Counted from the stretch's first letter, positions 8,300 through 22,200 are shown. The stretch: 64,000 bases of DNA from Kappaphycus alvarezii (GCA_002205965.3 NADL03000079.1:186001-250000), one strand, 5' to 3'. Numbers and translations: made by a program. The notes: generated by a model not told the origin, from the sequence alone.

Positions 8300-11050
8300 A
8301 AAACTTTCCTTTCTGACGTAAGGGGTGACTTTGCCTACTTCAGGTGCGTTATATAGCCGTTCTTCCGATTCTTGCTGTGCGGTGGTTTTCCTGTCTAGGT
8401 CCTGTTGGCGATACCGAATTAAAATCGTAAGTCCTATTACAAAGATCTCGGGGCAGCAGAGGAAAGCATGTAATCACAGTTGAAGGGTGATCACAACACA
8501 AACACGACGAGAACTATGTTCTATTTTCCATTTTTCAAACAGCAAGCAATTTTATGGAAAAAAAGATACTACGTGCGACCTCTGGCTGTGAGTCGATACA
8601 GGGTCCTGATGGCCGACAAAGTCTTGTTACTTGAACACCTCAATATTAGATTCCTTGCACTTGTGCTCCTTCTTGATTTTACGGTGCGGGAATGGGGGTA
8701 CTCAAAGTACTTAACGCGACCGTAGCAGATGACTTAAAAGTCATGACAACGGAACGGAGAGGCTTCGGATTCTTGTTCATCCGCGCGGGTTTAACCTTGC
8801 GTATTCGATGGTTGACCACCCTTTAGATCGAAACAAAGGCGGCTTCATGCAGCACTAAAAGCTTCTCGGAGGAGACCTTTAAGTCTTCTGTGGCCTTGAC
8901 GACTTTTGGGCGGTCAGATGCGACGGCTTCCTTGGGACCGGCGGTAGGAATCGAAGACCGGTCGATAGGGTTTTAGATGGGGGCGCGAGGCTCCTCAACC
9001 GTGATGGTGGTCTTCTAACTAAAAGTGCTCGGGATAAGACGAGATCTTGGTAAATTAACTCGGCGCCGGTTCTTGGACTTTTGGGGCTGCTTAAGGCGAT
9101 CGGAGTTCTTGGATTTGACGGGCGATGCGGATTCTTGGTCTTCTTCCTCGTCCGTACAAATGGTGAGGTGGGCGGGGAACGAAAGTCTGCAAAGTCTTCT
9201 GAGTAGTATTCTGACGGCGACGGGAGGCGGTCTTTTGACTTTCCTTTTTTACGACACTGGGGGATACTGCGTAAGGGTCAGAGTGAAAATCACATGATCA
9301 GTCTCTATTTATTGTCGGGCAGATTAGATAAATCTAGTAGAGATTTTATCCAGACTACCGGATTAGAAAAAAATTACAATGAGGCATAACTACGTGCGAT
9401 GGTACTACAATGTGGGTGTTAAGCGCGCAGGAGCAGATCTAGGTAGAACTGTGTTGAAACTTTGGCTGCAGCTGGCTAGGTAAAGTCGGCCGCTCCAAAT
9501 CGGGCTTATACAGAAATGATGATAGCTACAACTTAAGGAAAATGTAGTGTAGTTGTAGCGAATGCAAAGTAAAACAGCCCTGACGGCATTGTAAGCGCTT
9601 TCAGAATTATAGTTGGCACTAGTGACATACTTAACAAGATGTAAGAATACATTGGTCCAGGTGGCATGGCACAGCAAGACAACTTTTGATTGGTAATGCA
9701 ATGATATAATATCCCATGCGCAACTCGTCCGTAACTATTACAAATATACAGATGGTTCAAACTTGTGATCAGGACTGTAAGAAAAGTACAATGACAGCAA
9801 AATGCCTAGAAGCCCTGGTTGCAAGGTACCGATGGATTGAATCTACATATAGCAGGTAGTTGTGGTAAATTCGTGTGAAGCTGTAAGACTGGTGAAATGA
9901 AATACATATGACTAGTGCAAAGGAATACTCGCTCTAAATAAATTTATTGAGTGTCCTAGTTTTCGTAAACCGAAGAAAAATGCACCAGCATCAGTCTACA
10001 AAAATAAATCACAGCAATCTTTTGTTCATCGCAACTTGGTATCAAAAATTTAACATCGCAGCCTGGAAATTTTGAAGCTGAGATGTAGTGTCGGAACGAA
10101 ATTTTGTGTTCATTTGAAAGTTTCGTGTAAATACCTACGAACAGTTTGCTGGACCCTGATAAGTTGTAAAACAATCATTGGAACCAATGATTGGGGCTTA
10201 ATATTAAAGAAAAGCCAGCTGTATGTCACAAAAAAAAATTATTTGATTCTGCCATACGCCAAGGACGGGCATCAGAGAGCATATATCTACAGGAGAAGTA
10301 AATTTTTCCCCTAAATAGTTTCATTCGTCCTCGGATGGATTTTTGGATTGTTTAAATCTTTGGAATCGAGATAAGGTACCCTCTTGGCATGGACGGGTAA
10401 AAGGCTTAAATCGAAACTATTTATAAAATTGACATTTTGTAACCCGACAGGCGTGTATTCCCCAAAGAAGGAGGCTCTTGAGCCTCCAACCGTTATTGCT
10501 GGTCATAAATAAAACATGCAAATATGTACGACTTTCTCTCTATACCCACACTAACATAACTAACTGTTTGCAGGCAATTTACCCCGCCCCTTTTTCAGGA
10601 CTCCTTTTCAACAGGTAATATATGCTTCCAAGTATATTTTATTTATCTCACCTCCTCTCTAGACTTATGATCCCTCGAGATCTTTCCAGCAATCAATTCT
10701 TTTAGGGAAATCTTTCAGCCACCATCATTCAGTTTCAAGCAGACCCTATATTTTTCGGAAGCCGTTCAATTTACAATCAGTTACGAATGCGTTATGGGCA
10801 GGAGTCGAATGGACGATGTGGCGTTACATGCAAGGGTATAGCATCTGATGACCTCTCTAATGTCCATATGGAAACGAGAATCTATGGGTTCCAAGGAGCT
10901 ATAAGTATACATTGCCTTCAACTGCAGGAGTTGACGAAATTGATGAGACACTCTCGTTCAGAAGAAAATTTGGAGCTTTCTCAGGAGATATTTGACGGAT
11001 ATTCAATAATGAAGGATTAAGTATCGATAGCGTGTCACTCATGTTTAAGA
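8300..11050. other. No confirmed gene
   Basis: The minus strand between about 9290 and 8720 encodes lysine-, proline- and serine-rich patches (for example SPSEYYSEDFADF and PSNPRTPIALSSPKS) broken by stops. These could be a decayed gag-like or disordered protein, but I recognise no family. From 9300 to 11050 the base composition drops to AT-rich and only short random frames occur. Confidence 0.4.
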
Positions 11051-14000
11051 ACGATTCACTCAGTGCGAGTTCAGCACATAGATATTTCGCTGTAGACCAG
11101 TCCCTACTTTCCTCAAATTTTTTGAGGGAAGAAAAAATTCACAGAAATTAGGGTTGGACTGTTGATCCAAGTTCTTTTGTATTAGCTTGATGGACAATTT
11201 GCCAATAAGAACCGCCATGAACTCGAATTTTCGGGAAAAAAAAAAACTTTTATTTCGCTTTAAAGTGTAAAGAAAAAAAGCAAAATCAAAATTACCCCAC
11301 CTTCGGTATCCATCTGTATATAGCATACAGGGTTGCATTCATCTCTTGCCTCAAGAAACTCTCTTGCAAGTTCAATGCGAAAAGCCTTCTTAACTATCCT
11401 TCTCTTCTACTTGGGGAAAGTAAATTGACCTATACGCAAGAAATATAGAAGTATAGAGAACGATATTACAGTTATTCTCGAAAACCTACTTCGTATGTAG
11501 CTAATGGACATTTTAACCACCCATCAAGGTAAATAGCCAGAGAGCTCAATTTTTATCACTAAGAAGATGAATAAAAGGAGAATTGATGAATTTATTTAAT
11601 CAAATTTCTTAAAAATATTAGCATTTAAAACAAATTCATACGGAGTAATTTTCATTATTCAGAAGTTAATTTTCACCTCAAATATTTCAGTTTAACAAAA
11701 ATCGGACCAAATGTTACTTTTATATATTTTGAAACTGATAAATAATAACATGAATAGTAATCAAAGTTGCATCGTTACAAAACGTTTTTCGAAGACCTTT
11801 GATGTACTTTTACTACAATACATAGATAAAGTGACCCAATATTTGGATCTAGTAAAACAAAGAGATATTGTAGAGAATAACTGTAGCTAATTAGGATAAG
11901 TAGAAAATGTAATCATGGATTTTGCACAAAAATATCATGAAGATGTTCTTCGCGAACAAATCTAACAAAATAATTTCTGATTATTTCCAAGAGCCTGGAA
12001 GTGATTTATTTCGATAAATCCGAAACTAAAAAGTTGTTTGCGAAAATAGATTGCGGTTCTTCATTTAGAATTTTGAAAACCATCTATGTTAACTGAGCTT
12101 CAGAAATAACGTTATTATGCTTGTCTGTAATATTAGTAAGGGAATAAACGAAACCAATAATTCGTTTCTAGAAAAAGATTCTAGCTAAAAGTAAGACCTC
12201 AAAGATTTTTCAACTACTTCTGTGAATGGGTCAAAACTTTTTCAATCCGGAATCTATTCATTTTCCGATTTCTCCTGGGAATAACATCTTCTTTAGATTC
12301 AGAGGACCTTTCTAGTATCTATCGGACATTTTTACTCGTACAGGAACAAATTATATTGAAGGTATTTTAAGAAACAATATTTCATTTGTTTTTTGCTTCA
12401 AAAATATAGTTTCCAGATCCTGAAGCTATATCAAAACAGATTAAAGTAATTTTAATGCCACTCAGAGAATAAGCAAACTTTTGACAAAAAAATTTCATTT
12501 TAGTGTATTTTTGCCATAAATCATTTTTAGTACCGATTAATTGATGTGAAATTCGATTTTGTGCGGATAGAAAGCTTTTCAGCACACATTTGTTGTTATT
12601 GTTTTATTTCTATAGCATTTTTATGCAATAAATATTTAAATATCCCAAGAAGCTGTTCATCAGCTACAGTTACTGAAGAGATGATTATGGAAACAATTTA
12701 GCTTCATTTCAGAGCGAAGCGTTCCAAACTTGAGAATAGAGCCATCGTTGCTCCATAATATTCCAGTCTACTGATTTTACTCAGTATTAAGAGCCATAAA
12801 ATAACAATATTTGTTTTATTTAACTCAGTTAGTTACCGAAAGATTTTCTTACAAACGTAAAATAAAAAATTATACCACTAATTAATTGACCCCCCAGTTT
12901 ATCAAGAGAAATGATCTTCACGTCAAGATTTTCATATTTCCAAATATTGGTATAATCGCCTGAAACAATATTAAAAGGACTTCTTCAGTCCAGAAATTTT
13001 GTTTAAAGAAGAAGTACTCATAAGAGCTTGCACCTTTTTCAGAAAAACCAAATATATAAATTACAGTAATATATTTCGGTTAAGTTTTAATATAAACGAA
13101 AAGAAAAAAATGGCATGCTGAACCCAGGCGAGGCAACAGAGTGATAATTAAAGTTATGAAGAAATCTCTTGCGCAAATAGAAAGCTAGGGGGTAGTCTAG
13201 TAATTTAGGTTGCTCTGAACCTGGGTATATTGAAAATATTCTTCTTTATGATCTTCAATTTCGATAATCCAGGCATTGAAGATTCAAAGAAAAACTACTA
13301 ATAATGGAAGATTTTACCAGTGTATTTAGATTTGACTCAGAATATTTTTGAACCATTGATATGATCTGATTTTCCATGTGTTCCAAGAAATATTTCCTGC
13401 GAAATATTGGAAATGTATAGATATTTTAAAGTCAGAAGTTGAATTTGCAATTTTTGCCTTCGGCTCCACATTCCCTATATTCAAAGGGCAAGTTTTTGAA
13501 ACAATACGACGATTAAAAAAATGTATTATTGGAAAGATGCAACTTTTTTGGACCGAACATGAATTCGTGAAGTCAAATTACTGGTCAAATGTAACCTGAA
13601 TGAGTATTAAAAGATGTCTTTTTTGGGATCGTAAACTATCGAAAGTAAAATCTGTTGTCATTTTCAAACAATAAGATACTCATAAATATTGTCACGGTGT
13701 TTTTGTGAAGATATTGTCGTATCGAACTAATTATTCAAATATTTGTTTAGTCAATATTTTAAATATTGTATCCAATAATATATACAAGAAAAAATTATGG
13801 TCTATTGAATTGAACTGTTACAGGTTGTAACATATTTGGCCAGCTTTTTGTCCTCCTAGAATAAATAATTTTAATCGACAATGGTATAGAGTAGTCAAAA
13901 TCGCTTCCGGAGCAGAAAGAGAAGTAAAAGCTTCGAAAATGGCAGGATTAATACCCCGAACCGACAAGCTTAACCTCTTGTTTTTCGAGAAGAATTGCGA

Positions 14001-16480
14001 ATAAAAGTCACCCGCAGATATGCTCATGGGAGAGAATTTGATTGTAATGTAACGACAGGATGAAGTTCTGGAAGAAATAGCTTTACTTGACTTCAATGAT
14101 GTTAGTATAGAATCATAAATTGTTTGATGATATTTACACAAAAGTTGCCATTAGTGAAAATAAATTTGTAATTAAGAAGTGAGAAATTGAAGTAATGGAT
14201 ATGTTAAGGGTTCGTTTATGGCAACAAAAATCTTTTTAGTCTTTTGATCTCTTTGTTTTTCGCAGAAAAAGGCATATACATACATGCGTTCTTCTGCGTA
14301 TATATATATGATTTAATGTTCATATAATTAAGACTGTATTTTTTAAAAAACACAAAGTTGTTAGGTTCTAGTCTTTTGTTGATATGAAACTTACCGCAAA
14401 TGTATTAATGGTAACTATATTCTTTGTTCATGTATAAAAGATCTTATATATCCGGTTACATTTTTATTCTTCCCTGCTTGAAGTTTGTTTTATTTATTCT
14501 GATTTTTCAGTTTCATGAATTCGAGATCACTTCACGAAAATGTAGGAAAAAAATAGCAATTAGTAATAGCCTTCAAGCCCTACTATATCCCTTCTCTCAG
14601 CTGAGATAGTACATTTATATTACGCGATCCCTTTAGCTATTAATAGGCAACTGTGAATTAAATTGCCTGTATTATCAGTATACAGAGGTCTTAATTGCAG
14701 TAGTTTAAAAGGAAACAATATTGACTTATATGAAGCATCAAAATTTTAGGTTATCTTGTGTCTTTCAATTCACTATTCTAATATGAGGGTACAGTCACGC
14801 ACCACTTACTGAACTAATACAATTTTTGTACAACTTTACGTCTCATTGTACACTATAAACAGTACCAAAGCCAGCGTTTCAAAACTAGTGGGCATTAGGA
14901 CGACAATCAAAGCTCTATCAAGCTTTTTTTCACCGGGGAAACTTCAATACTTTGGTCCAAATATTTAAATTATATATATTTTAATACCAAACGGTGAATA
15001 TTTTCACCAGATTTGTGTAGATTAGAAAGTATGGAGCACTACAATATTATACATTTTCGGAGTATATATTTATCAATAGGTTTATATTCCAAAGCATTTT
15101 TCACTGCATATGCTTTAACATGTAGCAAATTTCAGATTTTTCGTCATATAATAACAGTGCTTTCAAGTATGGGCAAACTTAATCACTAAAATGTCCATTA
15201 ATTTCATAAACAGCTTATTTCAAATAAATAACTCTAATTATTCAATTAAATAAAAAACTGTGGTATGGAAATATATTTCAAAGTAAACAGACTACAAATT
15301 TCCTGAATCTTTTCATTGCTTATTATTTTTACTATGTATTTTGAAAAAAAGAATTATAACAAAATCATATAGCCTCAAATTATGTGAGAATTTTAAAGAA
15401 TTTACGAATTTTTTTTCGGATGCAAGTACTACTTTAGTTGTTTCAACAAAGTTTGAAATGGTTCCGGGAAAATATTTCGGAGGATTTAACGGAACTTAAA
15501 AAGTAAGGCAAAATATTCTAGCTTTTAACAACACCATAAACGACAATATCTTTCAAATATTAAATGAATAAACATTTCCACGAAACCTTGTGATATATGT
15601 CACAGTTTATGTTCTTCAGTACGGATGAGGTTCTGGAGACTAAAGTCGTAAATCTTCTAGAATTTTTCCGAAGTGTTTGTAAAAAGATATTATTAACGTA
15701 CCGTTTAAAAATTATTTAAAGTGTAAATACAGAGAAATATTACATTAATTTTAAATCCTATAAAAACAAATAAACGAATAAAAGAGAATATTTCCTTATT
15801 ATTTCCTGGGGTTTTGGTTCTACAGTAATATGATGAAGTTGAGAGAAAATAAAGTACCAAAATGTTAAATGAACTATCTAAGAATTGTTTGAATCTGCAA
15901 TAGAAAAGCGATACTCATATTTGTGACCAAATATGATTTTAGTACAATTCCCTAAATAGTTTTTTACATTTTTCTGCGTTAATGTAGATTTTTTTTTACA
16001 ATAATATCATTCTCTTTCCATTTTCGTGTATAAATATTGGCGTAAATTTTTCATTTGACTTTTACCGAAGTGTTAGAGGTCTTAAAATATTCTATCTACA
16101 AGAAAAACCTGTTTTTAAAACTGATATTATTTTAATAGTAGCGAAAAGAAGAGAGGATTAATAATCCATAAAATCTGGCAAATTTATTGTGTAATGCAAT
16201 TTTCTTTTCGAAATTTATTTTATCAGAGTACGCATCGAGAATTTTCGACTGCAGACCTTAAGTATCAAAATTTGAAATTATTCTTGTGTTCCCCGCCTCA
16301 AAAAAGAATAACAGTTTTTATTTGAGTAACAAGACCCGAAAACCTCGATTACACTTCGCGAGTCTCGCTTTTCTATCCGGGACTAACGCTTCAACGTGGA
16401 GTAAATTTCAGCCGGAACTATACTTTTTCATGTACAAAATAATGCCCTAACGATACTATAGAGGCCGCTTTTGTTGCCTA
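11050..16480. other. AT-rich region without genes
   Basis: This 5.4 kb stretch is markedly AT-rich, with frequent A and T homopolymers. Its longest frames are about 107 codons and look random. I see no RT, transposase, rRNA or tRNA signal and none of the RLE or LTR repeats that crowd the rest of the window. It may be an old spacer, a decayed element or a regulatory desert. Confidence 0.5.
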
Positions 16481-16616
16481 CCAAGCCCTGCCACAGAATA
16501 GCGAAGAATTTCCACTTCTTCGAACAGCTCCTCTGCAGTCTTTGTTCCACAGTACCACGTATGATTGGTTTACTCATTAATTTTCTTCAGTACTTGAAAA
16601 GAGCCACTAAAATTGA

Positions 16617-17920
16617 CTAAGCTTTGGAGCGAGAGGCACACTTCTGCATATTGCAAGCTATGAACAATCGCTGAGGCTGCACACGTGGACTAAATGGCAT
16701 AGTTGAACTCTTGGTAAAGCTGATAGGATACCTTCGCCATGAAACTTCCGATATGGGTCGGGATGGCGGCTGCATACTCGTCAACCACTTGGATGTGGTC
16801 TCCAACGGGCATCCCGGGAATCAAAAGTTAGCAGGACAAACGGCCACCCGAGATTCGGGCGTCCGGTCAAGCATGACCAGGAATAGCGGCGATTTTGGTC
16901 GCGAAGTCCCTTAGTTTCCGTCTTTCCGCCGCATTGGCAGCGGCGCACTCTCCTCAGACTCTCTTGAATCGGAAGCACTGTTAGACCTGTGAGGAGATTG
17001 TGATATCATACGCAGACGGGATAGGGACGGGAGAGGTGACGTAAGGTTCTCCGGAGAAGTAGTCGGGTGGAAGAGTATGTCGGCATGTCGGGCGTCGAGT
17101 CCGGGAAGTAAATACGGGACTTCGTAGTGGACGCCAGCTCCCGCGGCTTTGAACATGTCTTTGCCGAGTTTTTGCCACTGCTTCGTGGCGGTACTTCCAA
17201 TCGAGAACTTTGTTACAAAATTCAGCGGTATAGTTGCCTAGGTGGCCCATGGGCAACTTGAATTCCGCGCAAAGGAGCGGGGCAGTTTTCCCGAAGACTG
17301 GAACTCCTAGATGGCGACGCAGCGTCACTGACCCAACATCATCGTAAATGTGGGTGACCACAGACGGATGGGCAGTCGGGAATGCCGCAACGGGTATATG
17401 CAAGAAGCGTTACGGCGGATGCGTTGGCGAATGTAGGGTTCAGAGTGTAACGAGGGGTTTGGCAATCGCGTCCAATAATCATCTTTCCGAAGGCATTTAG
17501 CGGACGACTCGCACCGGGCTTGATATAAGATATTGGTTGTAGTATCAGGCTTGGACGCGAGGGTAGCCGCTGTAAATGCGTGCGATAGGCCTTTTTGTGC
17601 GGAGAATGACGGGTGGAGGCGTTGGAAGAACGTGGATAGATGTCGATCCGCTTCCGCGCAAGTGAGTAAGCGGGAGGCAGCAGCACCATGACATATTCGT
17701 GTTCCAGCTGCGCGAAATCTATGAAGCTAGCCGCGTATTCGGCAACATTCAGCCTGGATAAGGGCGTGACTCCGTGACCGCCATAGCGGAGAGGTAGGGT
17801 AACCTGTTGGCGCAACTTGTCTGTCATAGGTACATGATTTGACCGGGAGCAAAATCGCATCTGTTCTGTATCAGATTGTTGTGCGATGGGGGTTGTCGCA
17901 CTGCGCGGCGTTTGCTTCGT
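16617..17920 (-). mobile_element. RLE-E non-LTR element, degraded C-terminal third
   Basis: The minus strand encodes a post-RT block: KLRQQVTLPLRYGGHGV, then NVAEYAASFIDFAQLEHEY. This matches the ISHGVLG...ESAYAASMID block of the RLE-A relative at 43.3 kb. Downstream come a cysteine/histidine patch (CNKVLDWKYRHEAV), an endonuclease-like ARHADILFHP (compare RPDI in RLE-B) and a frame-shifted AYDITIS (compare DVTV or DVTF). The basic tail AAANAAERRKLRDFATKI follows. At least four frame breaks are needed. It is a fifth RLE family, because DNA identity to the others is not visible. Confidence 0.6.
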
Positions 17921-17943
17921 AACGTGTCGTAGCTTCACTGCCA

Positions 17944-17988
17944 CGATGTACTGTACTGTACTGTACTGTGCTACAGTACATTTAAGTA
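17944..17988. repeat. TGTAC/ACTGT simple repeat
   Basis: Four or more copies of a TACTG-type pentamer (TGTACTGTACTGTACTG) are followed by the imperfect mirror CTACAGTAC. This is a small microsatellite with self-complementary units. Confidence 0.8.
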
Positions 17989-18129
17989 TGGTACACTTCT
18001 CCCGCACCTCTCTCATTCTGCACCATCGCCTCGAAATTAGGTACTGCAGCGAGCTGCACTGAAAAGTAAAGGTAGACATACCGTAAAATCGGGGCCAATG
18101 GGCGAAGTGCCACGCCAGCATGGCACCAG

Positions 18130-18176
18130 TCCATTGGCCCAAATCAGTAGCTCCATTGGCCCAAATCAGTAGCCCC
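18130..18176. repeat. Short tandem duplication
   Basis: The 21-22 bp unit CCATTGGCCCAAATCAGTAG occurs twice in tandem, separated by CT. A related GGGGCCAATGGGCG lies just upstream near 18092. Confidence 0.85.
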
Positions 18177-18189
18177 ACAGCCAACAAGA

Positions 18190-20314
18190 TTAGAGTATTA
18201 AAAATTAATTAAAAGCAAATCGCAGCACAGTGCATGTGCGCATTGGTCGGAAAAATTTAAATTCGCAAAATTTTGAAAAAATACTGTTAATGAGAATTAA
18301 GTCTTGCTGCCGATGATCCTGATTTTTTTCATCGGCTCTCATTTTCTGGATGTTTGACTCTTTTTTCGCAGGTCTTACTCAAAAGGGCTCAAAATTTGGC
18401 GGTAGCTGCGTGCCACAAGGCAGAATGTGCGATTTGAGCATAATTTCCTACATTTACTGTAACTTGCCTCATTTGGCGTGCTTCCTGCGATTTCCTACTT
18501 TTCAACATTTCTCCTAATACAGCCCTCCTGTTGCCCCATTTAAAACTAATACCTGAACCAATCATTATTATAAGGAGAATGAAATATTATATAAATAAAC
18601 CATGAAATAACAATGAAGAATAACAGCAGGCGTAATTTCATTCTTCATGTTCATATTCTTCTGATAGGTGTACCTTTGATTCAACTAATACCAATGTAGC
18701 TAGGCAATAAAAATTTCCTTTATTTTTCCGATCAAGCTCTAGAAAAATGATCCAAATATACAGAAGTTATGGAATTGATTGCATCAATAGCCATCCTTTA
18801 TATGGCAAGAGATCAATATACGAAGGTCATAGTCACCTTACTATAAGTGCATTCTCCTTTAGAAGTTGCTTCGAGAGGTGAATACGTGTTTACTTGATTA
18901 GTAAGTACTTTTCAGTTACTGGTCCATAGCACCCTCGGTACTCGATCACTTCAAATCATTATGCTGTGTAGCTTCCTGGGACTTCAATGTACTTTATAGT
19001 TCTATTAAAAAGGCCAGAGATCGTTTAATCACTTATTGAAGGGGAAATACGATTCCGGGTTTCACATGAAAAACGTTTTAACGCCTGGGTAAGTATCTAA
19101 TCTACTTTTTAGCTTTCAAGAACCTATAGAAACTTCGGCATTTTGTTAGAAGTAGTTTGAAGCTGTAGTGAAGTCTCTTATTTTATTTCAAGAAAAATTT
19201 AGTGAAATTTTACATCTTCTCGGATCAAAACAGCTTCTTCTTCATGCTGAAAGTACAGAGTTTTTATCGAAGGATAAATAGAATAGCTTCAAGTTTTATT
19301 GTAAAGTCAGAAAGTTCTAAGGAGACATTAAGCGAATATGGAATTTTGTTTCGCAAAGTATATAAAGGAATAGATAACGATGACTTAATATTGAACTTGG
19401 TCTACGTAGCCTGACCTTTGATGCATTAAAAAACACCTGCGTCCAAAATAGTTTTTTTCACGATAGAAGAGGGCGGTATGTTGGAACGCAGAAAAATAAG
19501 AGGCTTCATGAAAAAAGGGATGGAATACGAGGAAGTTCTGGGCTGTTTACATCTTTTTACTGTACAGAGCTTTCTTGTTTCATGAGAAGTTGCACATTTT
19601 CTGTTCGATTATTTTTACAAAGAGGGCTCATCATAAGGTAGTTTGAAATATTCTTTTTCTGCAGGAGGGCCCTTTTCCAGACAAATAAAAATTTCTCCAA
19701 TTTCTGGAAGCTCAGTTTCTCTGCAGTGAGCGGAGGGATCCTGAGAGTGCTTGGTCGCTGTACTCGTAACTTATCATGGTTTCAAGCAGTCCTGCGTGTT
19801 CCAGGAGATGTAAGCCCATACATTACTTTCTTCTAGAATATGCTCGATGATAAAGTTTAACTCACTTAATCAAAGTATCCAAAATTTGGATCTTGAAAAC
19901 AGAAGTTATACCCACAATGACATTTAATCTGCTTGAAGAAAGCATGTATAAACTATTCTTATGGTCAAAAAAATGAAAAATAACCCAATGCAATCATGTC
20001 ATGTGAAAGCGGTATTGCTGAAGCAATGCATGCGTATGACTCTTTCTCAGGCATCGTACAAAAAGAAAATAAGCTGGTGAATAATCTGTACAGTGCTCTT
20101 AGTCCCATGGCGAACTGCCCAGACCAAACATTCGTTTCGTAAGTTGAGTTAGGACTCCAAAAAAATGAGGCTCAGACACTTTGGTTAAAAGACAATGTAG
20201 TAGACTAGGATCAACATTTGGTAAATTTTCTTGCTTCTTAATAGCAGCATTGAGGCTTGGGAACGCATCTTGGTTTTCCCTCCAAGTTGAGATAGTGCGA
20301 CTTACGAGTAAAGT
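18190..20314. other. No recognisable gene
   Basis: This is moderately AT-rich DNA with only short random frames. I found no RT, LTR or RLE sequence in it. Confidence 0.5.
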
Positions 20315-20326
20315 TTCTTCTGCGTA

Positions 20327-20394
20327 ACGTATTAGCCTCGTGGGTATAACCGACCACATCTTCCATGCATTAAAATAACCCAAAAATTTCCCCC
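20327..20394 (+). mobile_element. 68 bp micro-insertion of a non-LTR 3' terminus (tail type 2)
   Basis: The insert carries the type 2 tail: ATAACCGACCACATCTTCC, then ATGCATTAAAATAACCC and AAAAATTTCCCC at its 3' end. Flanks ttcttctgcgta (20315-20326) and ttcttcttcgta (20395-20406) form a 12 bp duplication with one mismatch. The same tail is inserted at 38888-38979. Confidence 0.8.
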
Positions 20395-20689
20395 TTCTTC
20401 TTCGTAGTGTGCTTTGTGTAATTGCCGTTAGTAAGTCCCGAAGGGAAGCTATGAGCTGAAAGAAGTTCGGAAAAGCAATTCTCATCCAGCTACCGCCGCA
20501 CCTAACTTTTCTTAGCGCGCTAATAGTTGTAGGAGCTTTCATTTTCTGAGAGCTTCATACTGCCGCGGGTAAAATTTGACTCCTTGTTGACTATTCTCTC
20601 ACAGAATTGTACTTCATCATTTACTTATTGCCTTATCACTGGGTTCAATTTAAAGCTATGCATGCTGATAGACTTCGAGCCAGCCATTT

Positions 20690-21130
20690 AGGCACATGAC
20701 TCACATTACCCATTATTCTGAGCATATCTAGCATACATCGGGGATAGCCGAATCGCCCTTTTCAAAAATTAAAGAACCAAATCAATCCTCATTTGCAACA
20801 AAGACTTTGAGATATTTCTAGGCATACTGAAAATTAAAAAAATTAGTGCAGAGGAGTCAACATCACATCCGATTATATCTTGGAGGTATATGAGCAGATG
20901 TAGATAGCCAAAAAGCGCATCAATGGATGTTTGGAAATACGAAACAGCATTAGTGGCTCCAAAAAAAACGAGAATAGGGTAGTAAACAATTACAGAAGCA
21001 TGAAATGATTGGTACTCACTGGAATCTCTGGCTAAGAAAAGTTTCCAGTAGTCTTGTGGAAAATCCAAATTGGATCGCAACTTACTGGCAGTCAGTTCTG
21101 TCAGCGTAGGGTCGGCATGAGGCATCGGCC
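20690..21130 (-). mobile_element. Gypsy-type reverse transcriptase fragment
   Basis: The minus frame reads LDFPQDYWKLFLARDSSEYQ, then FFGATNAVSYFQTSIDALFG and LLIYLQDIIGCDVDS. This is the Ty3/Gypsy RT core: the LD-x-x-x-GYWQ block, the GxTNxxxxFQ block and the YxDD block. Here YxDD has become YLQDI, so the first catalytic Asp of the pair is lost. The continuation near 20690 matches a plus-strand repeat at 50250-50400. No protease, RNase H or integrase is attached. It is dead. Confidence 0.8.
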
Positions 21131-21179
21131 CAACAGTATTTCGGTTCGCAAGTTGACAAGTATCAAGTTGCCATGATAC

Positions 21180-21256
21180 GATATCTAAGCTCCGGTACAA
21201 ATTTACTGGGTACCAACCCACATATCTACCACAGTAAATTAACGCCCAAATTGACC
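21180..21256 (+). mobile_element. RLE-B-related 3'UTR terminus with hairpin
   Basis: It matches the end of the long RLE-B copy at 58450-58535: GATACGATATCT, CCGGTACAAATTTACTGG, TACCAACCCACATATCTACC, CAGTAAATTAAC. AATTTACTG and CAGTAAATT form inverted arms around the terminus in both copies. The copy here is a 5'-truncated insertion lying against the Gypsy RT fragment. Confidence 0.7.
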
Positions 21257-21394
21257 CGGTTGACGGGGAATTGAAATTATTCCTTTCCGGGCATAGGCAG
21301 GATAAGCGGGGCACATTCCAACTCTAATACATTACAGTGAGTCAATTTTACTAGTATCAATGAGTTCTGGCAGTCTCCCTTTCAGGAATGAAAG

Positions 21395-22200
21395 TGAAAA
21401 GGTTTGGGTGTTTTACTCTTGGAAGATATATCCGATCTATCCCATGATTTTCCAGACAACCACAATCGACTCAGAAAGGGCATACCGACGCAGGTGGTAA
21501 ATTGGGTTGGTTTATTGTGAGTAATGGAAAGTTTGGGAGTCCTCTGTACTTGTACCGACACAGTAATAGGGAAGGAACTGCGCTCCGTAAAGTGCTACCT
21601 TCAGGCCAGCCATCAAACAGGCCGCATTGGACATGACTGCTGCTGCCCTGACGGCTGCTGCGGCGTGTCTTTGCATCAAACCCTCGCGAAACTTTCCGTA
21701 CGTCTCCAGAGCCCTAACAGCCACGTTCCTTGCCACGTCATTTAGCAATGCACATGCATCCGGGTGCCACCCTCCAAGAGTGGAGATTGGCACAAGCACG
21801 GGCCTACATCTGGTGGAGTTCGCGATAAAGGATTGATATCTTCTCTGCTTTGCATTTCGCGCCCCATTCAGAGGAGTCATCGGATTGAAGGCCCTCACCC
21901 TCCTGTTGGAGGGAGTAAGGGGATTCACGAAAGTAACATCAAAAAAGTCGGTCCCTCCGCTGCTTCCCATTGCCTGGATGTCTGGTCTCGTGCGGTGGAG
22001 ACCATGGCGTGGCTCTAAAACAGGATGACGAGCAGCTCTTGCCAGGTTTTTCGCGAGAAATTTCACTTGGCGATTATGCCGGTTGATCATGTGGGCTCCA
22101 TGCAAGCAGTGCATGAGATGATCGCCATGTACATCGAGTGTGTCCGGGCAATTCCTTCTGAAATGAAAGTTGTTTAGGCGAGTAAATGCGCTGTCGAACT
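21395..22200 (-). mobile_element. RLE-B 3' fragment (finger, endonuclease, C-terminus, tail)
   Basis: An uninterrupted 254-codon minus frame (22276-21512) includes the CCHC finger CPDTLDVHGDHLMHC and the following RHNRQVKFLAKNLARAARHP. Next come the endonuclease-like HRTRPDIQAMGSSGGTDFFD with VTFVNP, and the C-terminal RPVLVPISTLGGWHPDA. The 3'UTR and tail continue to 21395 (GGTTTGGGTGTTTTACTC on plus). The RT is absent through 5' truncation. This is the best-preserved C-terminal domain of the family in the window. Confidence 0.85.

Noticed and set aside
20099..20542. A 147-codon minus frame that looks like a protein
   Set aside because: It runs straight through the type 2 tail insertion at 20327-20394 and both of its target repeats, so it is a chance frame across a retroposon.
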